A DNA stretch of 64,000 nt from Rhodopirellula bahusiensis (GCF_002727185.1 NZ_NIZW01000012.1:124001-188000); one strand, 5' to 3'. Counted from the first letter of the stretch, positions 1-9,009 are shown. The notes: generated from the sequence alone by a model not told the origin. Made by a program: numbers and translations.

Positions 1-114
1 AGCCACTATTCCGAAGAGCAGCAACATCGGGATCAAGCGACGCCGATTTGCCCGCTCTGCCTCGAACGTGGACAGAAATAGGATCCGTGCCGCAACGTTG
101 TGACCCACGATCAT
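1..114 (-). CDS. Possible N-terminus of a membrane or exported protein, cut by the window edge
   Basis: An open frame on the minus strand starts at an ATG at 112-114 and runs off the left edge. It reads MIVGHNVAARILF, then a basic stretch (RANRRRL), then a hydrophobic run (MLLLFGIVA), which looks like the start of a membrane or secreted protein. An inner ATG at 25-27 is an alternative start. Only 38 codons are visible, so no family can be named and the gene itself is uncertain. Confidence 0.35.
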   Translation of the reverse strand, partial: MIVGHNVAARILFLSTFEAERANRRRLIPMLLLFGIVA

Positions 115-146
115 TCGATACATCATCGGTCTCATCACCGTTGGCC

Positions 147-193
147 CCAATCCAAAACAAAATGTTGCTCGGGCAGTTGACCCGAGCAACATT
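147..193 (-). terminator. Rho-independent terminator behind the DUF1559 gene
   Basis: A perfect 13-base stem (161-173 paired with 181-193) with a 7-base loop lies 35 bases past the stop of the minus-strand DUF1559 gene. Read on the minus strand the stem is followed by a T-rich tract (TTTTGTTTTGG), the classic arrangement of an intrinsic terminator. Confidence 0.7.
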
Positions 194-227
194 CATTCGT
201 TGCAAACGCAGAAGACCAAAGTCAGCT

Positions 228-1382
228 CTATTCGAGCGACTCCGTTTCTTTTCCTGCTTTGGTACCCAACGCACCCCATAATCCGTAGGGACTCTTTTCG
301 CCGGGCTGCCCCGCTTTTGGAAGCGTCGCGCGGTTTTGGTTACCAGCCTCGATGCTGTCGGTGATGAATTTCACCGCACCATCGGCCATCAGAATGTGGC
401 ACCCGCCTTGGTGGCGACTTCCCATGGTGTAGGTCCCGTCGGAACCATCCCCACCCCATAAACAGCTTTCTTTGTTAGGCGGACGCACTGTGTTCACACT
501 CGTGAACATTGGACGGCCATCCGCCCAACGTTTGCCACGACGTTGATCAGCTCCGCCTGTTTCATTGGCGTCGAGCCAAAACTGAGGACGCGCTGGGTCA
601 ACGTTGTCTCGATAGCACAACTCGGGATCGAAGAAGAACGGATCCCGCTGATTCATTTTGGGCTGCGAATTGATTTCCAAGTTCCCCGCATCGGTGACGA
701 TTTCACCGCAAGCGATCGTGTTGGAGGTACCGTCCAAAATGTCACGGAATCGAGTTGAGAAGTGGCTCTCGAAAACGCCGCGTTGGCGTGACTTGGCTCC
801 GGCATCCGCCACCGTGCCATCGTTGTTGATGCCGCCGGTGTGAGTTGTTTGAATCGAGTCGCCAACACATGCGGAGTAGTTGTTCAATCCCGTCTGCCCC
901 GCCGTTCCGATGGTTGGGTCGCTGGGACAACGGAACGTTCCGACGGTCGTTCGCCATGGGGTGTAATTGGTATCCCATGGCACGGGTCCCATCGCTTGGT
1001 AGGGAGGAGTCTTGGCACTACCGTCACCATTTAGAGCGAGCGGGTTGCTGATTTGCTCCCACAATCCTTGCTGCTCGATTTGCGGCAGGATACCAACCAA
1101 CCAACTCAGCAAATACGAATTGTCGCCTTGGGCCCCCGCACCGGTGCAGCAATACGTGCCGCCCATCTGCTGAGGAAACTGAGCAAACGCGGAATGATAA
1201 TTGTGCAGGCCCAAGCCGATTTGCTTGAAATTATTGCTGCAACTCATACGGCGTGCTGCTTCCCGGGCTGCTTGAACAGCCGGCAACAGCAAACCAACAA
1301 GAACACCGATGATCGCGATCACGACCAGGAGCTCCACCAAAGTAAAGCCTGTGCGGCTACGGCGGGCAAAGTTTGAATTCAT
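228..1382 (-). CDS. DUF1559 domain protein (type IV pilin-like, planctomycete family)
   Basis: The 384-residue product starts with a prepilin-type segment (RSRTGFTLVELLVVIAIIGV, residues 9-28): Gly-Phe cleavage site, Glu at +5 and a hydrophobic helix. The DUF1559 body follows (EAARRMSCSNNFKQIGLGLHNYH) and the C-terminus has the typical box HQGGCHILMADGAVKF. DUF1559 proteins are strongly expanded in planctomycetes and are thought to be pseudopilin-like surface proteins, but their individual roles are not established. A small lipoprotein gene lies 80 bases upstream in the same direction and may be co-transcribed. A strong terminator follows the stop codon. Confidence 0.93.
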   Translation of the reverse strand: MNSNFARRSRTGFTLVELLVVIAIIGVLVGLLLPAVQAAREAARRMSCSNNFKQIGLGLHNYHSAFAQFPQQMGGTYCCTGAGAQGDNSYLLSWLVGILPQIEQQGLWEQISNPLALNGDGSAKTPPYQAMGPVPWDTNYTPWRTTVGTFRCPSDPTIGTAGQTGLNNYSACVGDSIQTTHTGGINNDGTVADAGAKSRQRGVFESHFSTRFRDILDGTSNTIACGEIVTDAGNLEINSQPKMNQRDPFFFDPELCYRDNVDPARPQFWLDANETGGADQRRGKRWADGRPMFTSVNTVRPPNKESCLWGGDGSDGTYTMGSRHQGGCHILMADGAVKFITDSIEAGNQNRATLPKAGQPGEKSPYGLWGALGTKAGKETESLE

Positions 1383-1462
1383 ACGAACCTCTCAGAAAAG
1401 CTTCCAAAAACAGAAAAGAATCAGGAGCATCGCGACTCGCGTCGCAGCTGCTCCCGGGTAAA

Positions 1463-1672
1463 TCAACGACTGGAGTCCCGTTGCTGCATCTCTCGCTGTT
1501 GCTGTTGGTAGTCCTTGGCTTGAGCGTCGTAGGAAGCAGCCAACTCCTCCGCGGTCGGGACCTTCTCGGGTGGAGCCGCCACCGAGTTCTCAGCACCACC
1601 GCCGCAACCAGGCGACAAAAAGCAGCAGAACGCGACCAAGGCGGCCGCATAGACGATTTTTCCCATGGACAT
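1463..1672 (-). CDS. Small lipoprotein
   Basis: This 69-residue protein has a short basic N-terminus, a hydrophobic stretch (IVYAAALVAFCCF) and a lipobox (LSPGC) followed by GGGAENS, so it should be lipidated and held at a membrane. The rest is Gln/Glu-rich and probably helical (DAQAKDYQQQQREMQQRD). I chose the ATG at 1672 because GAAGG lies 8 bases upstream; an ATG two codons later is also possible, and longer in-frame starts lack a signal peptide. Small lipoproteins directly upstream of DUF1559 genes suggest a shared envelope role, which is inference from position. Confidence 0.75.
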   Translation of the reverse strand: MSMGKIVYAAALVAFCCFLSPGCGGGAENSVAAPPEKVPTAEELAASYDAQAKDYQQQQREMQQRDSSR

Positions 1673-2258
1673 ATTTATTACCTTCAAACGAGGGAGATAA
1701 TTGTGAGCTCTCGGGAAATGAAGAGGCCTAGTACGCAGCACTCGAACCACATCCTCCATTCACCGCAAAACACGAATGACGGGTCAGATACTGCCAATAG
1801 CCTAGCCTGCCGTCAATTGACAACATGTCTTATTGTTAAATTTTTCATGTGATTTTACACAGGGAATCCAATCGCACTCAGTTTGAACGCACGGGTTGAG
1901 CAACCGCCTGCTCAACCACACCGAAAGCTGGCCGTGATGACTCCTCAGCCGACGTCAAAACATTTGCAACTGCGTTCCATGCACCAGCTCACCAATGACT
2001 AACGGCGATGGGAGCTTGCAGTTCTGAACGCTTTCGCTTCCTTTGCCGTCACGAACAAAACTGAGGCTCAACCTCTTAAGTTCGCTAACCGTTCCGACCC
2101 ACCAAACAGACGCAAAATTCACTTGCGACTGTTCTGGCGGATGAAGCGATCGGGTGGCTCGTGCCGATCGCTGGGAGGGACGTCGCTTCGACGTGATCGC
2201 ATGGCATCGCTTTGGCGACCTAGCGTCTCGACCCGCCGCCATCGCTTGAGCCTATTTC
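1673..2258. other. Intergenic region between divergent genes
   Basis: This 586-base gap lies between the leftward lipoprotein gene and the rightward Cys-rich protein. It contains the candidate promoter at 1788-1816 and an AT-rich patch around 1815-1862. A 95-codon minus-strand frame at 1955-2242 has no recognisable features. I see no RNA gene. Confidence 0.6.
1788..1816 (-). promoter_or_regulatory. Candidate sigma70-type promoter for the lipoprotein/DUF1559 pair
   Basis: On the minus strand a TTGACG box (1811-1816) and a CAGTAT box (1788-1793) are separated by 17 bases, about 115 bases upstream of the lipoprotein start. The spacing is ideal, the -10 match moderate. Planctomycete promoters are poorly defined, so this is only a candidate. 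Confidence 0.35.
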
Positions 2259-3569
2259 ATGACATGGTTTTCAAAACCCACTGACGCGTCCGCCTCCAAC
2301 GCCCACGAAGCAACCGCCACGTGCACGACCGCTTTTGCAGTCCATCGCGTGGATCGCATGCTTCGACATCGTTGGACCTTCGCCGTCGCGCTCGGGTGCA
2401 CCATGTTATCGATCGGCCCAGGTTGGACCGGAACCAGTTCGGCTGGATTCCCCGAAATGGTTGAGCGGGTCGGACGCTTTTGTGGCTGCAGTTGGGGCGA
2501 CGGATACCACACGTGTCACAGCAGCGGCATGCGGCCGATGGCCAACCTGCCACCTCGCTCGTACCCAGCCCGCACTGGCAACTTGGGTGACAAAGTGATG
2601 GGGTGCCGCACCTGCCAATCCTCAACCTGTCAGGGAACCTGCCAGTCCAACTCGTCACTGGCAAGCGTCCATCGCGACGGCTTCAGCAGGTTGCGTCCGA
2701 CCTTGCTACCAGCGACCTCTCGACCAACGTTTTACGATCGGTTTGACGAGTACGCTCGCGAAGTCAGCTTCCAAGCAGCTGCCGCCGAAGTTGGCGCTCA
2801 TCCGGTCGACGCGATCCTGGATCACGAATCGATCGAAGGTCACTATCCCCAAACCAAGTCACCTCGATTCGAACTGCACTCCAACCACATCGATGACTTC
2901 ACTCATCATGGGTTCTCGGTCTTGGCCGGTGAGGATCCTCTCGCATCGTCGCAACTCGATCCAACGTCCGAAGACGCCGAAGCGACCAGCGACGCGTCCG
3001 CCGAAAGCGACCTGCTTCCCAAGCATCAATTGACCGAAGAAGAGATACAACGCTTTCGCGACTATCAAGAACACCAGCGACTGGAAAAGAAATACCAGAA
3101 GTACTTGATCGATCCAGAAGAAATCGAACCGCGTCAAACGTTTGGTGGCCCACCCGTCGGAAGCGAACAAAGACGCTTGCTCGACGAACACAAAGTCAAC
3201 GAACTGTTGAAACAAAAGACACAGCAATTGCTTCCACCTGCGAATCCAAAGAACGGCTCGCCTGAAGACTTGCTGCCTAGCCCAAGTGATCTGCTCGACT
3301 CGTCTCTGGAAGTGACCGAGCCAGATGACGCGTTGCCGCTCGAAGAACTCCTGCCACCTTATCCGGACGATCAATCGGACTCTTCAATCGATTCAGCCGG
3401 CCCGCTGCTTCGGCCGACACCTTTGGCGACGGATTCGTTGACACACTCAACCCGAAGTTTCATCCGGCAACCGTCCGACGAAACGAACGTTCCGCACTCA
3501 ACCGAAAGCAGTCCCGCCGAACGAGTCGCGGAAGTTCCGGTCCGGCACTTCATCCGCCAACCTCGCTGA
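2259..3569 (+). CDS. Cys-rich exported protein of unknown function
   Basis: The 436-residue product has a hydrophobic export-like segment at about 38-60 (WTFAVALGCTMLSIGPGW), followed by a cysteine block (FCGCSWGDGYHTC, then CRTCQSSTCQGTC, about 73-135). The remaining two thirds are acidic, Pro/Ser-rich and probably disordered, with a charged helical patch near 255-290. A second ATG at 2358 (MLRHRW) would give a more usual signal peptide and may be the true start. I do not recognise a family; the Cys block could bind metal or form disulphides after export. Confidence 0.6.
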   Translation: MTWFSKPTDASASNAHEATATCTTAFAVHRVDRMLRHRWTFAVALGCTMLSIGPGWTGTSSAGFPEMVERVGRFCGCSWGDGYHTCHSSGMRPMANLPPRSYPARTGNLGDKVMGCRTCQSSTCQGTCQSNSSLASVHRDGFSRLRPTLLPATSRPTFYDRFDEYAREVSFQAAAAEVGAHPVDAILDHESIEGHYPQTKSPRFELHSNHIDDFTHHGFSVLAGEDPLASSQLDPTSEDAEATSDASAESDLLPKHQLTEEEIQRFRDYQEHQRLEKKYQKYLIDPEEIEPRQTFGGPPVGSEQRRLLDEHKVNELLKQKTQQLLPPANPKNGSPEDLLPSPSDLLDSSLEVTEPDDALPLEELLPPYPDDQSDSSIDSAGPLLRPTPLATDSLTHSTRSFIRQPSDETNVPHSTESSPAERVAEVPVRHFIRQPR

Positions 3570-3726
3570 GCAGGTACGCAAGTGTCTTCGGGGATATCAG
3601 CCGTTTTGTGTTAGCCCCGGTTGTGCGCGGGAACCGTGGCCAAACAGCCAACGGGATCAAACCCGATCATTTCTGCCTAACTGCTTAGGCGCATTGTCCA
3701 CTCGATGCCTGGCATCCTCGCAACGT

Positions 3727-3945
3727 TTAGATGCGGCCGCCTTCGCAGCACGTTTCGCAAATGGTGTGACAGCGTTCACACTGCAACTTGCCGCGAATTT
3801 CAATCAAGGTTCGCCCCAAACAAACGGGACAAACTCCCTCCGTCGCATTCGCGGGTGAACACTGATTCCACTGGGCCCCAGTTTCATCTTGGGATGAATT
3901 CCCCGGGGTTTGCTGGGTCGATTCGGAAGCTTGCGGTTCATTCAT
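3727..3945 (-). CDS. Small zinc-ribbon-like protein
   Basis: A 72-residue protein with a low-complexity Ser/Gln-rich N-terminus and a C-terminal cysteine set: C39-x2-C42, C56-x2-C59, C63 and C66-C67. Two CxxC knuckles separated by 13 residues look like a zinc ribbon or rubredoxin-type knuckle. I chose ATG 3945; ATG 3957 is an alternative. It is divergent from the DUF2306 gene (60 bases between starts). No function can be given beyond likely metal binding. Confidence 0.6.
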   Translation of the reverse strand: MNEPQASESTQQTPGNSSQDETGAQWNQCSPANATEGVCPVCLGRTLIEIRGKLQCERCHTICETCCEGGRI

Positions 3946-4005
3946 GCTGCAATCCATTTGGTGCGGTGATTCCAGAGCGGTTAGACTCAAGCCGGAGGAT
4001 AACCG

Positions 4006-4740
4006 ATGGCTTCCGAGCATTCACTCTTCAAAAATTCCGATCGAGATGCGTTCGCAAATCTTGATCGAGCGAGACTGAACCGACTACTGCGAGTGGCAAC
4101 CGCCATGACCATCGTGCTCGGCGTGAGTGTTTTGGTTCAGTTGCTGATTCCATACCGCGGTTACTTTCCCGCCGACCTGCAAGACTCCGTGTTTTTGTCC
4201 GCACATCGAGGTCACTTCCACGGTTGGTATCGGTTCGCGTTCTACGTCCACATTGTTGCCGGACCAATTGCATTGGTTCAAGGTGCGGCGTTGTTCTTCA
4301 GCGGATCTCGGCGGAAACGCATTCCACCGTGGCACCGTGTTATCGGCCGAGTGCAAGCCGCAGTGGTTCTGTTTTTTCTGTTCCCCAGCGGTTTGGTGAT
4401 GGCTCAGTACGCCATGGCCGGTCCAACCGCTGAAGCAGCCTTCACGCTGTTGTCATTGGCAACAGCGGTCACGATGGCAATGGCCATCCGCAGTGCGATG
4501 GTTGGGCGAATGACCCAACATCGTCTTTGGGCAACTCGTTGCTTCTTGTTGCTGTGTTCACCCTTGCTGCTTCGAGTGGTGGTGGGGTTCACGATCGTCA
4601 CGGGTACCGAAACGGATTTTGCACACCGTCTTATCGCCTGGACCAGTTGGTTGGTCCCATGGTTCCTTTTCGAAGTCGGGAGAAAATGTCATGACGCTGC
4701 ACACCGCGAAACCAAGACGTCACGCCTTCACACTGCTTGA
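4006..4740 (+). CDS. DUF2306 family membrane protein
   Basis: The 244-residue product has about six hydrophobic segments and family-typical motifs: FYVHIVAGPIALVQGA near 75-92, PPWHRVIGRVQA near 104-115 and MTQHRLWATRCF near 168-180. Conserved His and Arg residues at helix ends are characteristic of DUF2306, a family of inner-membrane proteins of unknown function. Its 3' end overlaps the following DUF1559 gene by 50 bases, so the two are probably read from one transcript. Confidence 0.8.
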   Translation: MASEHSLFKNSDRDAFANLDRARLNRLLRVATAMTIVLGVSVLVQLLIPYRGYFPADLQDSVFLSAHRGHFHGWYRFAFYVHIVAGPIALVQGAALFFSGSRRKRIPPWHRVIGRVQAAVVLFFLFPSGLVMAQYAMAGPTAEAAFTLLSLATAVTMAMAIRSAMVGRMTQHRLWATRCFLLLCSPLLLRVVVGFTIVTGTETDFAHRLIAWTSWLVPWFLFEVGRKCHDAAHRETKTSRLHTA

Positions 4741-5875
4741 ACTTTTAGTGGTCATTATCATCCTCGGTGTCTTGGTTGGGTTGTTGATGCCTGCGATGCG
4801 CACGACCGGCGAAGCCGCCCGAAGAATGAGTTGCAGCTACAACTTCAAGCAGATCGGGCTCGCGCTGCACAACTATCACTCCGCCCACAAACATTTCCCA
4901 CCTGCCCAAGGAGGAACCCGGCAAGGTCCTTCCGAGCGAGACGGCAACTCACGCCGGCTCAACGGCCTGGTGGCATTGTTCCCGTTCATCGAGCAACCCG
5001 AGTTATGGAACACAATTTCCAACCCCGCTGAGTTCAACGGATCGTCGTACCCACCCATGGGCCCGGCTCCCTGGATCGAAACCTACGAACCTTGGACCAC
5101 ACAGATTCAGACATTGCAGTGTCCTTCTTCGGCAGCGTCACCCGGACCATTTGGATTGACAAGCTATGCCTTCTGCGTCGGTGACCAAGTCGACCAGTTG
5201 AATGTCGAACACACGTCGACACAAAACGTACGAGGCATCTTTGCCGGAACGCATGTTTCAAAGTTCCGAACGATCGTCGATGGCTTGTCCAACACCATCG
5301 CGATGTGTGAAATCGGCAACGACCTCGGTGATGGTCATGTGATCGGTCAAACGGCGATCCAACAGACACTGAGAATCCTCAAGTCACCCAGTCGGTGCAA
5401 AGAAACGTTGGACGTTGATCGCCCAAACTTCTACGAATCATCCGTCCCACTAGCCAGCGTCGGGCGGGGCGGTCGGTGGGCCGACGGCGTCGCTGCGATT
5501 GCTGCCGTCAACACCATCTTGCCGCCCAACTCACCGAGTTGTTCCGTCGGAAGTCAATTGACCGACCCGGGCATTCATTCCGCAGGCAGCTTTCATCAAG
5601 GTGGCGCACATGTGTTGATGGCCGACGGCGCGGTCAAGTTCATCACCGAATCGATCGACCATGGTGACTCAAGCGCCGCGGTCGTTCTGACAACAGAACC
5701 CAATGAGACGGCGACTGAGAACGCTTCTGAAACGGCTGACGTTGCGGATGACAACTCTTCCAACCAAACCGACTCGGAGTCGCCTACCTCACACACACAT
5801 CCGGAAAGCCCGTTTGGTGTCTGGGGCGCACTCGGAACCGCTCGCAGCCAGGAATTGGCGACCGCCGAATTTTGA
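4691..5875 (+). CDS. DUF1559 domain protein, second copy
   Basis: The product (394 residues from ATG 4691) has the pilin-like segment FTLLELLVVIIILGVLVGLL and the DUF1559 block EAARRMSCSYNFKQIGLALHNYH, with the C-terminal box HQGGAHVLMADGAVKF. The residue before the prepilin cleavage point is Ala (RRHAF), not the usual Gly. Compared with the copy at the left end it carries an extra Thr/Ser/Glu-rich segment of about 45 residues before the final GVWGALGT motif. The start lies inside the DUF2306 gene; longer in-frame starts would put 24 unlikely residues before the pilin segment. Confidence 0.9.
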   Translation: MTLHTAKPRRHAFTLLELLVVIIILGVLVGLLMPAMRTTGEAARRMSCSYNFKQIGLALHNYHSAHKHFPPAQGGTRQGPSERDGNSRRLNGLVALFPFIEQPELWNTISNPAEFNGSSYPPMGPAPWIETYEPWTTQIQTLQCPSSAASPGPFGLTSYAFCVGDQVDQLNVEHTSTQNVRGIFAGTHVSKFRTIVDGLSNTIAMCEIGNDLGDGHVIGQTAIQQTLRILKSPSRCKETLDVDRPNFYESSVPLASVGRGGRWADGVAAIAAVNTILPPNSPSCSVGSQLTDPGIHSAGSFHQGGAHVLMADGAVKFITESIDHGDSSAAVVLTTEPNETATENASETADVADDNSSNQTDSESPTSHTHPESPFGVWGALGTARSQELATAEF

Positions 5876-5945
5876 TTCGAGAAACCAATTGGCAACAAAA
5901 CAGCGGCCTTATCCATCAACGAAGCAATCCGATACGCTGGATGAC

Positions 5946-6692
5946 ATGAGTCCCGCGAACGATGGATTTCCCGAAAGTGCCGCTTCCCTGCGTCATCAAT
6001 TGATGCTGGTCCAGGATGCCGTCAGCGATTGTCCGTACATCGATGGCGAACCAGCCCGCATGCCGCTGTACTACCCGACGCCGCCGCGTCGCAGCGAAGA
6101 CACCGACACGCTGCTGGCCGCTGGCTTTCGTCGTAGCAGCCAATTCGTCTATCACACCAATTGCCCGCAGTGCAGTGCGTGCCAGCCAACTCGGTTGCGA
6201 GCGGCGGATTTCACACTGACCAAATCGCTGCGTCGTGTTCTCAAAAAAGCGGAGCGGGAACTGACATGGCGATGGCAAACCCCGCGAGTCGATGCGGATC
6301 GAGTTCGACTGTACAACGACCATCGCAACGTTCGAGGACTGGCCCACGATGGTGACATCAGCGCGTCCGACTACGAAACGTTTTTGATCGCAACCTGTTG
6401 GCCAACGCTTGAACTGGAGATCCGACATCAAGACCACCTGGTCGGCGTTTCGATCATGGACATCGGTCGAGAGAGCATCAGCGCGGTGTACACCCACTTT
6501 GATCCGATCGCATCCAAATTCAGCTTGGGCACGTTCGCGGTGCTGCAGCAAATTCAGTGGGCCAAAGACAACGGTCGCACCTGGGTCTACTTGGGTTTGT
6601 ACGTCGCCGCGAATCCTCACTTGAATTACAAATCGCGTTTCGTCCCCCAAGAACGTTTGATCGACGGGCAATGGCGTGCCTGCTTGGAGTAG
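5946..6692 (+). CDS. bpt: Aspartate/glutamate leucyltransferase (Bpt, ATE family)
   Basis: A 248-residue aminoacyl-tRNA-protein transferase that adds an amino acid from tRNA to N-terminal Asp/Glu, marking proteins for the N-degron pathway. Family features visible are the N-terminal C29-P-Y, the Cys cluster C73-x2-C76-x2-C79 and the C-terminal signature YLGLYVAANPHLNYKSRF near 210-230. The length fits bacterial Bpt. ATG 5946 is chosen because the domain begins right after it and upstream in-frame sequence overlaps the DUF1559 gene. Bacterial members usually transfer Leu; Arg transfer cannot be excluded from sequence. Confidence 0.85.
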   Translation: MSPANDGFPESAASLRHQLMLVQDAVSDCPYIDGEPARMPLYYPTPPRRSEDTDTLLAAGFRRSSQFVYHTNCPQCSACQPTRLRAADFTLTKSLRRVLKKAERELTWRWQTPRVDADRVRLYNDHRNVRGLAHDGDISASDYETFLIATCWPTLELEIRHQDHLVGVSIMDIGRESISAVYTHFDPIASKFSLGTFAVLQQIQWAKDNGRTWVYLGLYVAANPHLNYKSRFVPQERLIDGQWRACLE

Positions 6693-6736
6693 ACTCTGGC
6701 GTCACACATCCCTTCCCCACGCTGTGAGTAGAAACC

Positions 6737-8188
6737 TTGACGATTTGGTGGTTGGTCGCGCTCGCCGTGACGATGGTGCTGGTCTCGATCCTCGCATTTC
6801 GACTGCATCCGTTTTTGGCGTTGCTATCAACGGCGGTGATGGTGGCGATGCTGACCACACCGGCTCAGCTGTCGTCATTCGCATCCGCCCGAGTCGCCGA
6901 TGGCAAATTCACCAGCGCGGAAGCCGCTGCCTTCGTTGACCAAAGTGCATCGGCACGAGTGGCGGATGCGTTTGGTGCAACAGCGGGCTCGATTGGAATT
7001 GTGATCGCGTTGGCCAGCGTCATCGGCGGACTGCTGATGCAGTCCGGTGCCGCGGCGCGAATCGTCGACACCATGCTTCGTTGGACCGGGGAAGAACGTG
7101 CTCCCGAAGCGATGGCGGCGGCCTCGTTTGTGTTGGGAATCCCAGTGTTCTTCGACACCGTGTTCTACTTGATGCTGCCCCTGGCCCGGTCGCTACGACG
7201 CAAAACGGGTAAGAACTACGTGCTGTTCATCCTCGCGATTTTGGCCGGTGGATCGATCACGCACTCGTTGATCCCACCGACACCTGGACCGCTGCAGGTC
7301 GCGGCGTTCTTGGAAGTCGAAATCGGCGCGATGCTGATCGCCGGACTGGGAATTGGAAGCGTGACCAGCGTGATCGCGTTGGCCGCTGCCAGAGTGATCA
7401 ACCACTTCGTTGACTTGCCTCTTCGTGACGAAGACGGCGAGGAGATCCGCCCCGAAACCCAGCGATTGGCGTCGGCGGGTGACGGCACGACAGAAATCCC
7501 GCCCAAGCCACCATTGTGGCTCGCCCTGTTCCCGATCGCCTTGCCGGTGGTCTTGATCGCACTTGGTTCGACGATCAAATCGGTTTACGGAAGTGACGCC
7601 GTTGCCGAATCGGAATTGCTGGGATGGATCATCCGCTTGGGCGACAAAAACCTGGCGTTGGGACTGGGGTGTCTCGTCGCGTTTGGATTGATTCGCTGGG
7701 TCCCCAACGATCAACGCCGCAAAGTGGTGTCCGCCGCCATCGCCTCCGCGGGATCGATCATCCTGATCACTGCGGCGGGTGGAGCGATGGGCAAAATGCT
7801 TTATCACGCTGGCATTGCCGAAGTGGTCGGCTCCATCGCCAAAGGCTTCCCGGGTCTTTGGCTGTTGCCGCTGGCGTTTCTGGTCACGACTGCGATTCGA
7901 ACGATCCAAGGTTCCGCGACCATCGCGATGATCACATCGGCCAGCATCTTGCAATCGCTCGCCACCAGTGGCGAACTTCCCTTTCACCCGGTTTACCTCG
8001 CGATGGCAATTGGCGCGGGAAGTAAACCGATCTCGTGGATGACCGACAGTGCGTTTTGGATCATTTCGGAAATGACCGGCATGACCGAAAAAGAGGCGTT
8101 GCGGACGATCTCGCCGATGAGCGCCGCTTTGGGAGTTTCCGCATTGGTGGTCACCGTTGCTGCCGCGGCGATCTTTCCCGCTGTGTGA
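6737..8188 (+). CDS. GntP-family permease (gluconate/organic acid:H+ symporter)
   Basis: A 483-residue protein with roughly 12 hydrophobic segments and family motifs: FVLGIPVFFDTVFYLMLPL at about 135-153, ITHSLIPPTPGPLQVA near 173-188, and IRTIQGSATIAMIT near 390-403. GntP proteins import gluconate or related hydroxy acids with protons. The start is a TTG at 6737 immediately before the first helix. No sugar-acid kinase or dehydratase is adjacent, so the substrate is unknown. Confidence 0.88.
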   Translation: MTIWWLVALAVTMVLVSILAFRLHPFLALLSTAVMVAMLTTPAQLSSFASARVADGKFTSAEAAAFVDQSASARVADAFGATAGSIGIVIALASVIGGLLMQSGAAARIVDTMLRWTGEERAPEAMAAASFVLGIPVFFDTVFYLMLPLARSLRRKTGKNYVLFILAILAGGSITHSLIPPTPGPLQVAAFLEVEIGAMLIAGLGIGSVTSVIALAAARVINHFVDLPLRDEDGEEIRPETQRLASAGDGTTEIPPKPPLWLALFPIALPVVLIALGSTIKSVYGSDAVAESELLGWIIRLGDKNLALGLGCLVAFGLIRWVPNDQRRKVVSAAIASAGSIILITAAGGAMGKMLYHAGIAEVVGSIAKGFPGLWLLPLAFLVTTAIRTIQGSATIAMITSASILQSLATSGELPFHPVYLAMAIGAGSKPISWMTDSAFWIISEMTGMTEKEALRTISPMSAALGVSALVVTVAAAAIFPAV

Positions 8189-8325
8189 CCGCATTTTGAT
8201 TGGGCACCGACAATCGGATTGGCTGGGAAAGCCACTTATATACCGATGAACGGTTTCAAAATTCGAACCGAGCGATTTTAATGGGGCGTTCTAAATTGCC
8301 CGAAGATCGCCAGCAACAAACGTTC

Positions 8326-8790
8326 ATGGATACGACTCAACCCGATTTGATCAACGAACCACCCGCGGACGACTCCGCTCCAATTTCTGCCAATGGCACC
8401 GAAAAGTCAGCGAAGCCCGACGAGCCGACGATGAGCAAGAGCGAGCGAATTCGCCGCTACATCCAGGCTCATCCTGAGGCCCGAAACACTGAAATCGTCG
8501 CTGCACTGGAAGAACACGGCATCAAATACCAAGACGTCGGGAACGTTCGCTCGCAAGAAAAACGGAAAGCAGCAAAGAAAGCTGCCCCGGCGAAACGCCG
8601 ACGACCGGCCGTCGCAACGCCCGAAGTCGCTCCTCCAGCCAGCACACCTGCTGTCCCGCCCATGGCCACGGCGCCAGATGCTGTCAGCATGGAAACGCTA
8701 CAGGCGGGAGCAGAATTCGTGAAGCAAGCCGGCGGAATCGACCAGGCCCAAGCAATTCTCGATCTGATCCGGCAAATTCAGTCCGTCTGA
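8326..8790 (+). CDS. Small hypothetical protein with a possible winged-helix N-terminal domain
   Basis: The 154-residue product contains a helical domain at about 34-75 (SKSERIRRYIQAHPEARN, then EIVAALEEHGIKY) that resembles a winged-helix DNA-binding fold, then a Lys/Ala/Pro-rich linker with KKAAPAKRRRP, and a C-terminal amphipathic helix (QAGGIDQAQAILDLIRQIQ). The basic linker and helix arrangement suggest a nucleoid or DNA-binding role, which is inference. An upstream in-frame ATG at 8281 gives a longer product. Confidence 0.65.
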   Translation: MDTTQPDLINEPPADDSAPISANGTEKSAKPDEPTMSKSERIRRYIQAHPEARNTEIVAALEEHGIKYQDVGNVRSQEKRKAAKKAAPAKRRRPAVATPEVAPPASTPAVPPMATAPDAVSMETLQAGAEFVKQAGGIDQAQAILDLIRQIQSV

Positions 8791-8793
8791 GCC

Positions 8794-8830
8794 GCTGGCA
8801 AGATTCGCCACCTCGTTTCGGCTTGCCAGC
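8794..8830. terminator. Hairpin behind the small DNA-binding-like gene
   Basis: A perfect 9-base stem (GCTGGCAAG at 8794-8802 with CTTGCCAGC at 8822-8830) begins four bases after the stop codon. The loop is long (19 bases) and no T-run follows, so it may be a weak terminator or an mRNA 3' stabiliser. Confidence 0.4.
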
Positions 8831-8831
8831 A

Positions 8832-8860
8832 GGACGTACGATGGCCTTGGAAGGCCGTCC
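8832..8860. repeat. Short intergenic palindromic repeat, copy 1
   Basis: The core GGCCTTGGAAGGCC (8843-8856) is a palindrome apart from its two central bases and has outer arms GGAC/GTCC. Beside it is CGTACGAT. Read on the minus strand it matches the element at 13485-13506 in core layout and in the flanking ATCGTACG. Confidence 0.55.
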
Positions 8861-9009
8861 TCCAGGCGTCTCTTACCAGCATGCGATCCGCCGCACCCTG
8901 GCCAAACGCATGAACAAACGGTCACTCCAGCATCGCGGAACCACCCCGCGGGAGTGACACAGCCATCTCATCTCGGCGGTCTTCGGCAGTCCGAAAACCC
9001 CGAAAAACA

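Noticed and set aside
1955-2242. 95-codon minus-strand frame in the gap before the Cys-rich protein
   Set aside because: No ribosome site, signal or domain; composition looks non-coding.
3570-3726. Possible dispersed repeat (GTTAGCCCCGGTTG...) between convergent genes
   Set aside because: It resembles planctomycete intergenic repeats from memory, but only one copy is present here and its stems are short, so it cannot be supported from this window.
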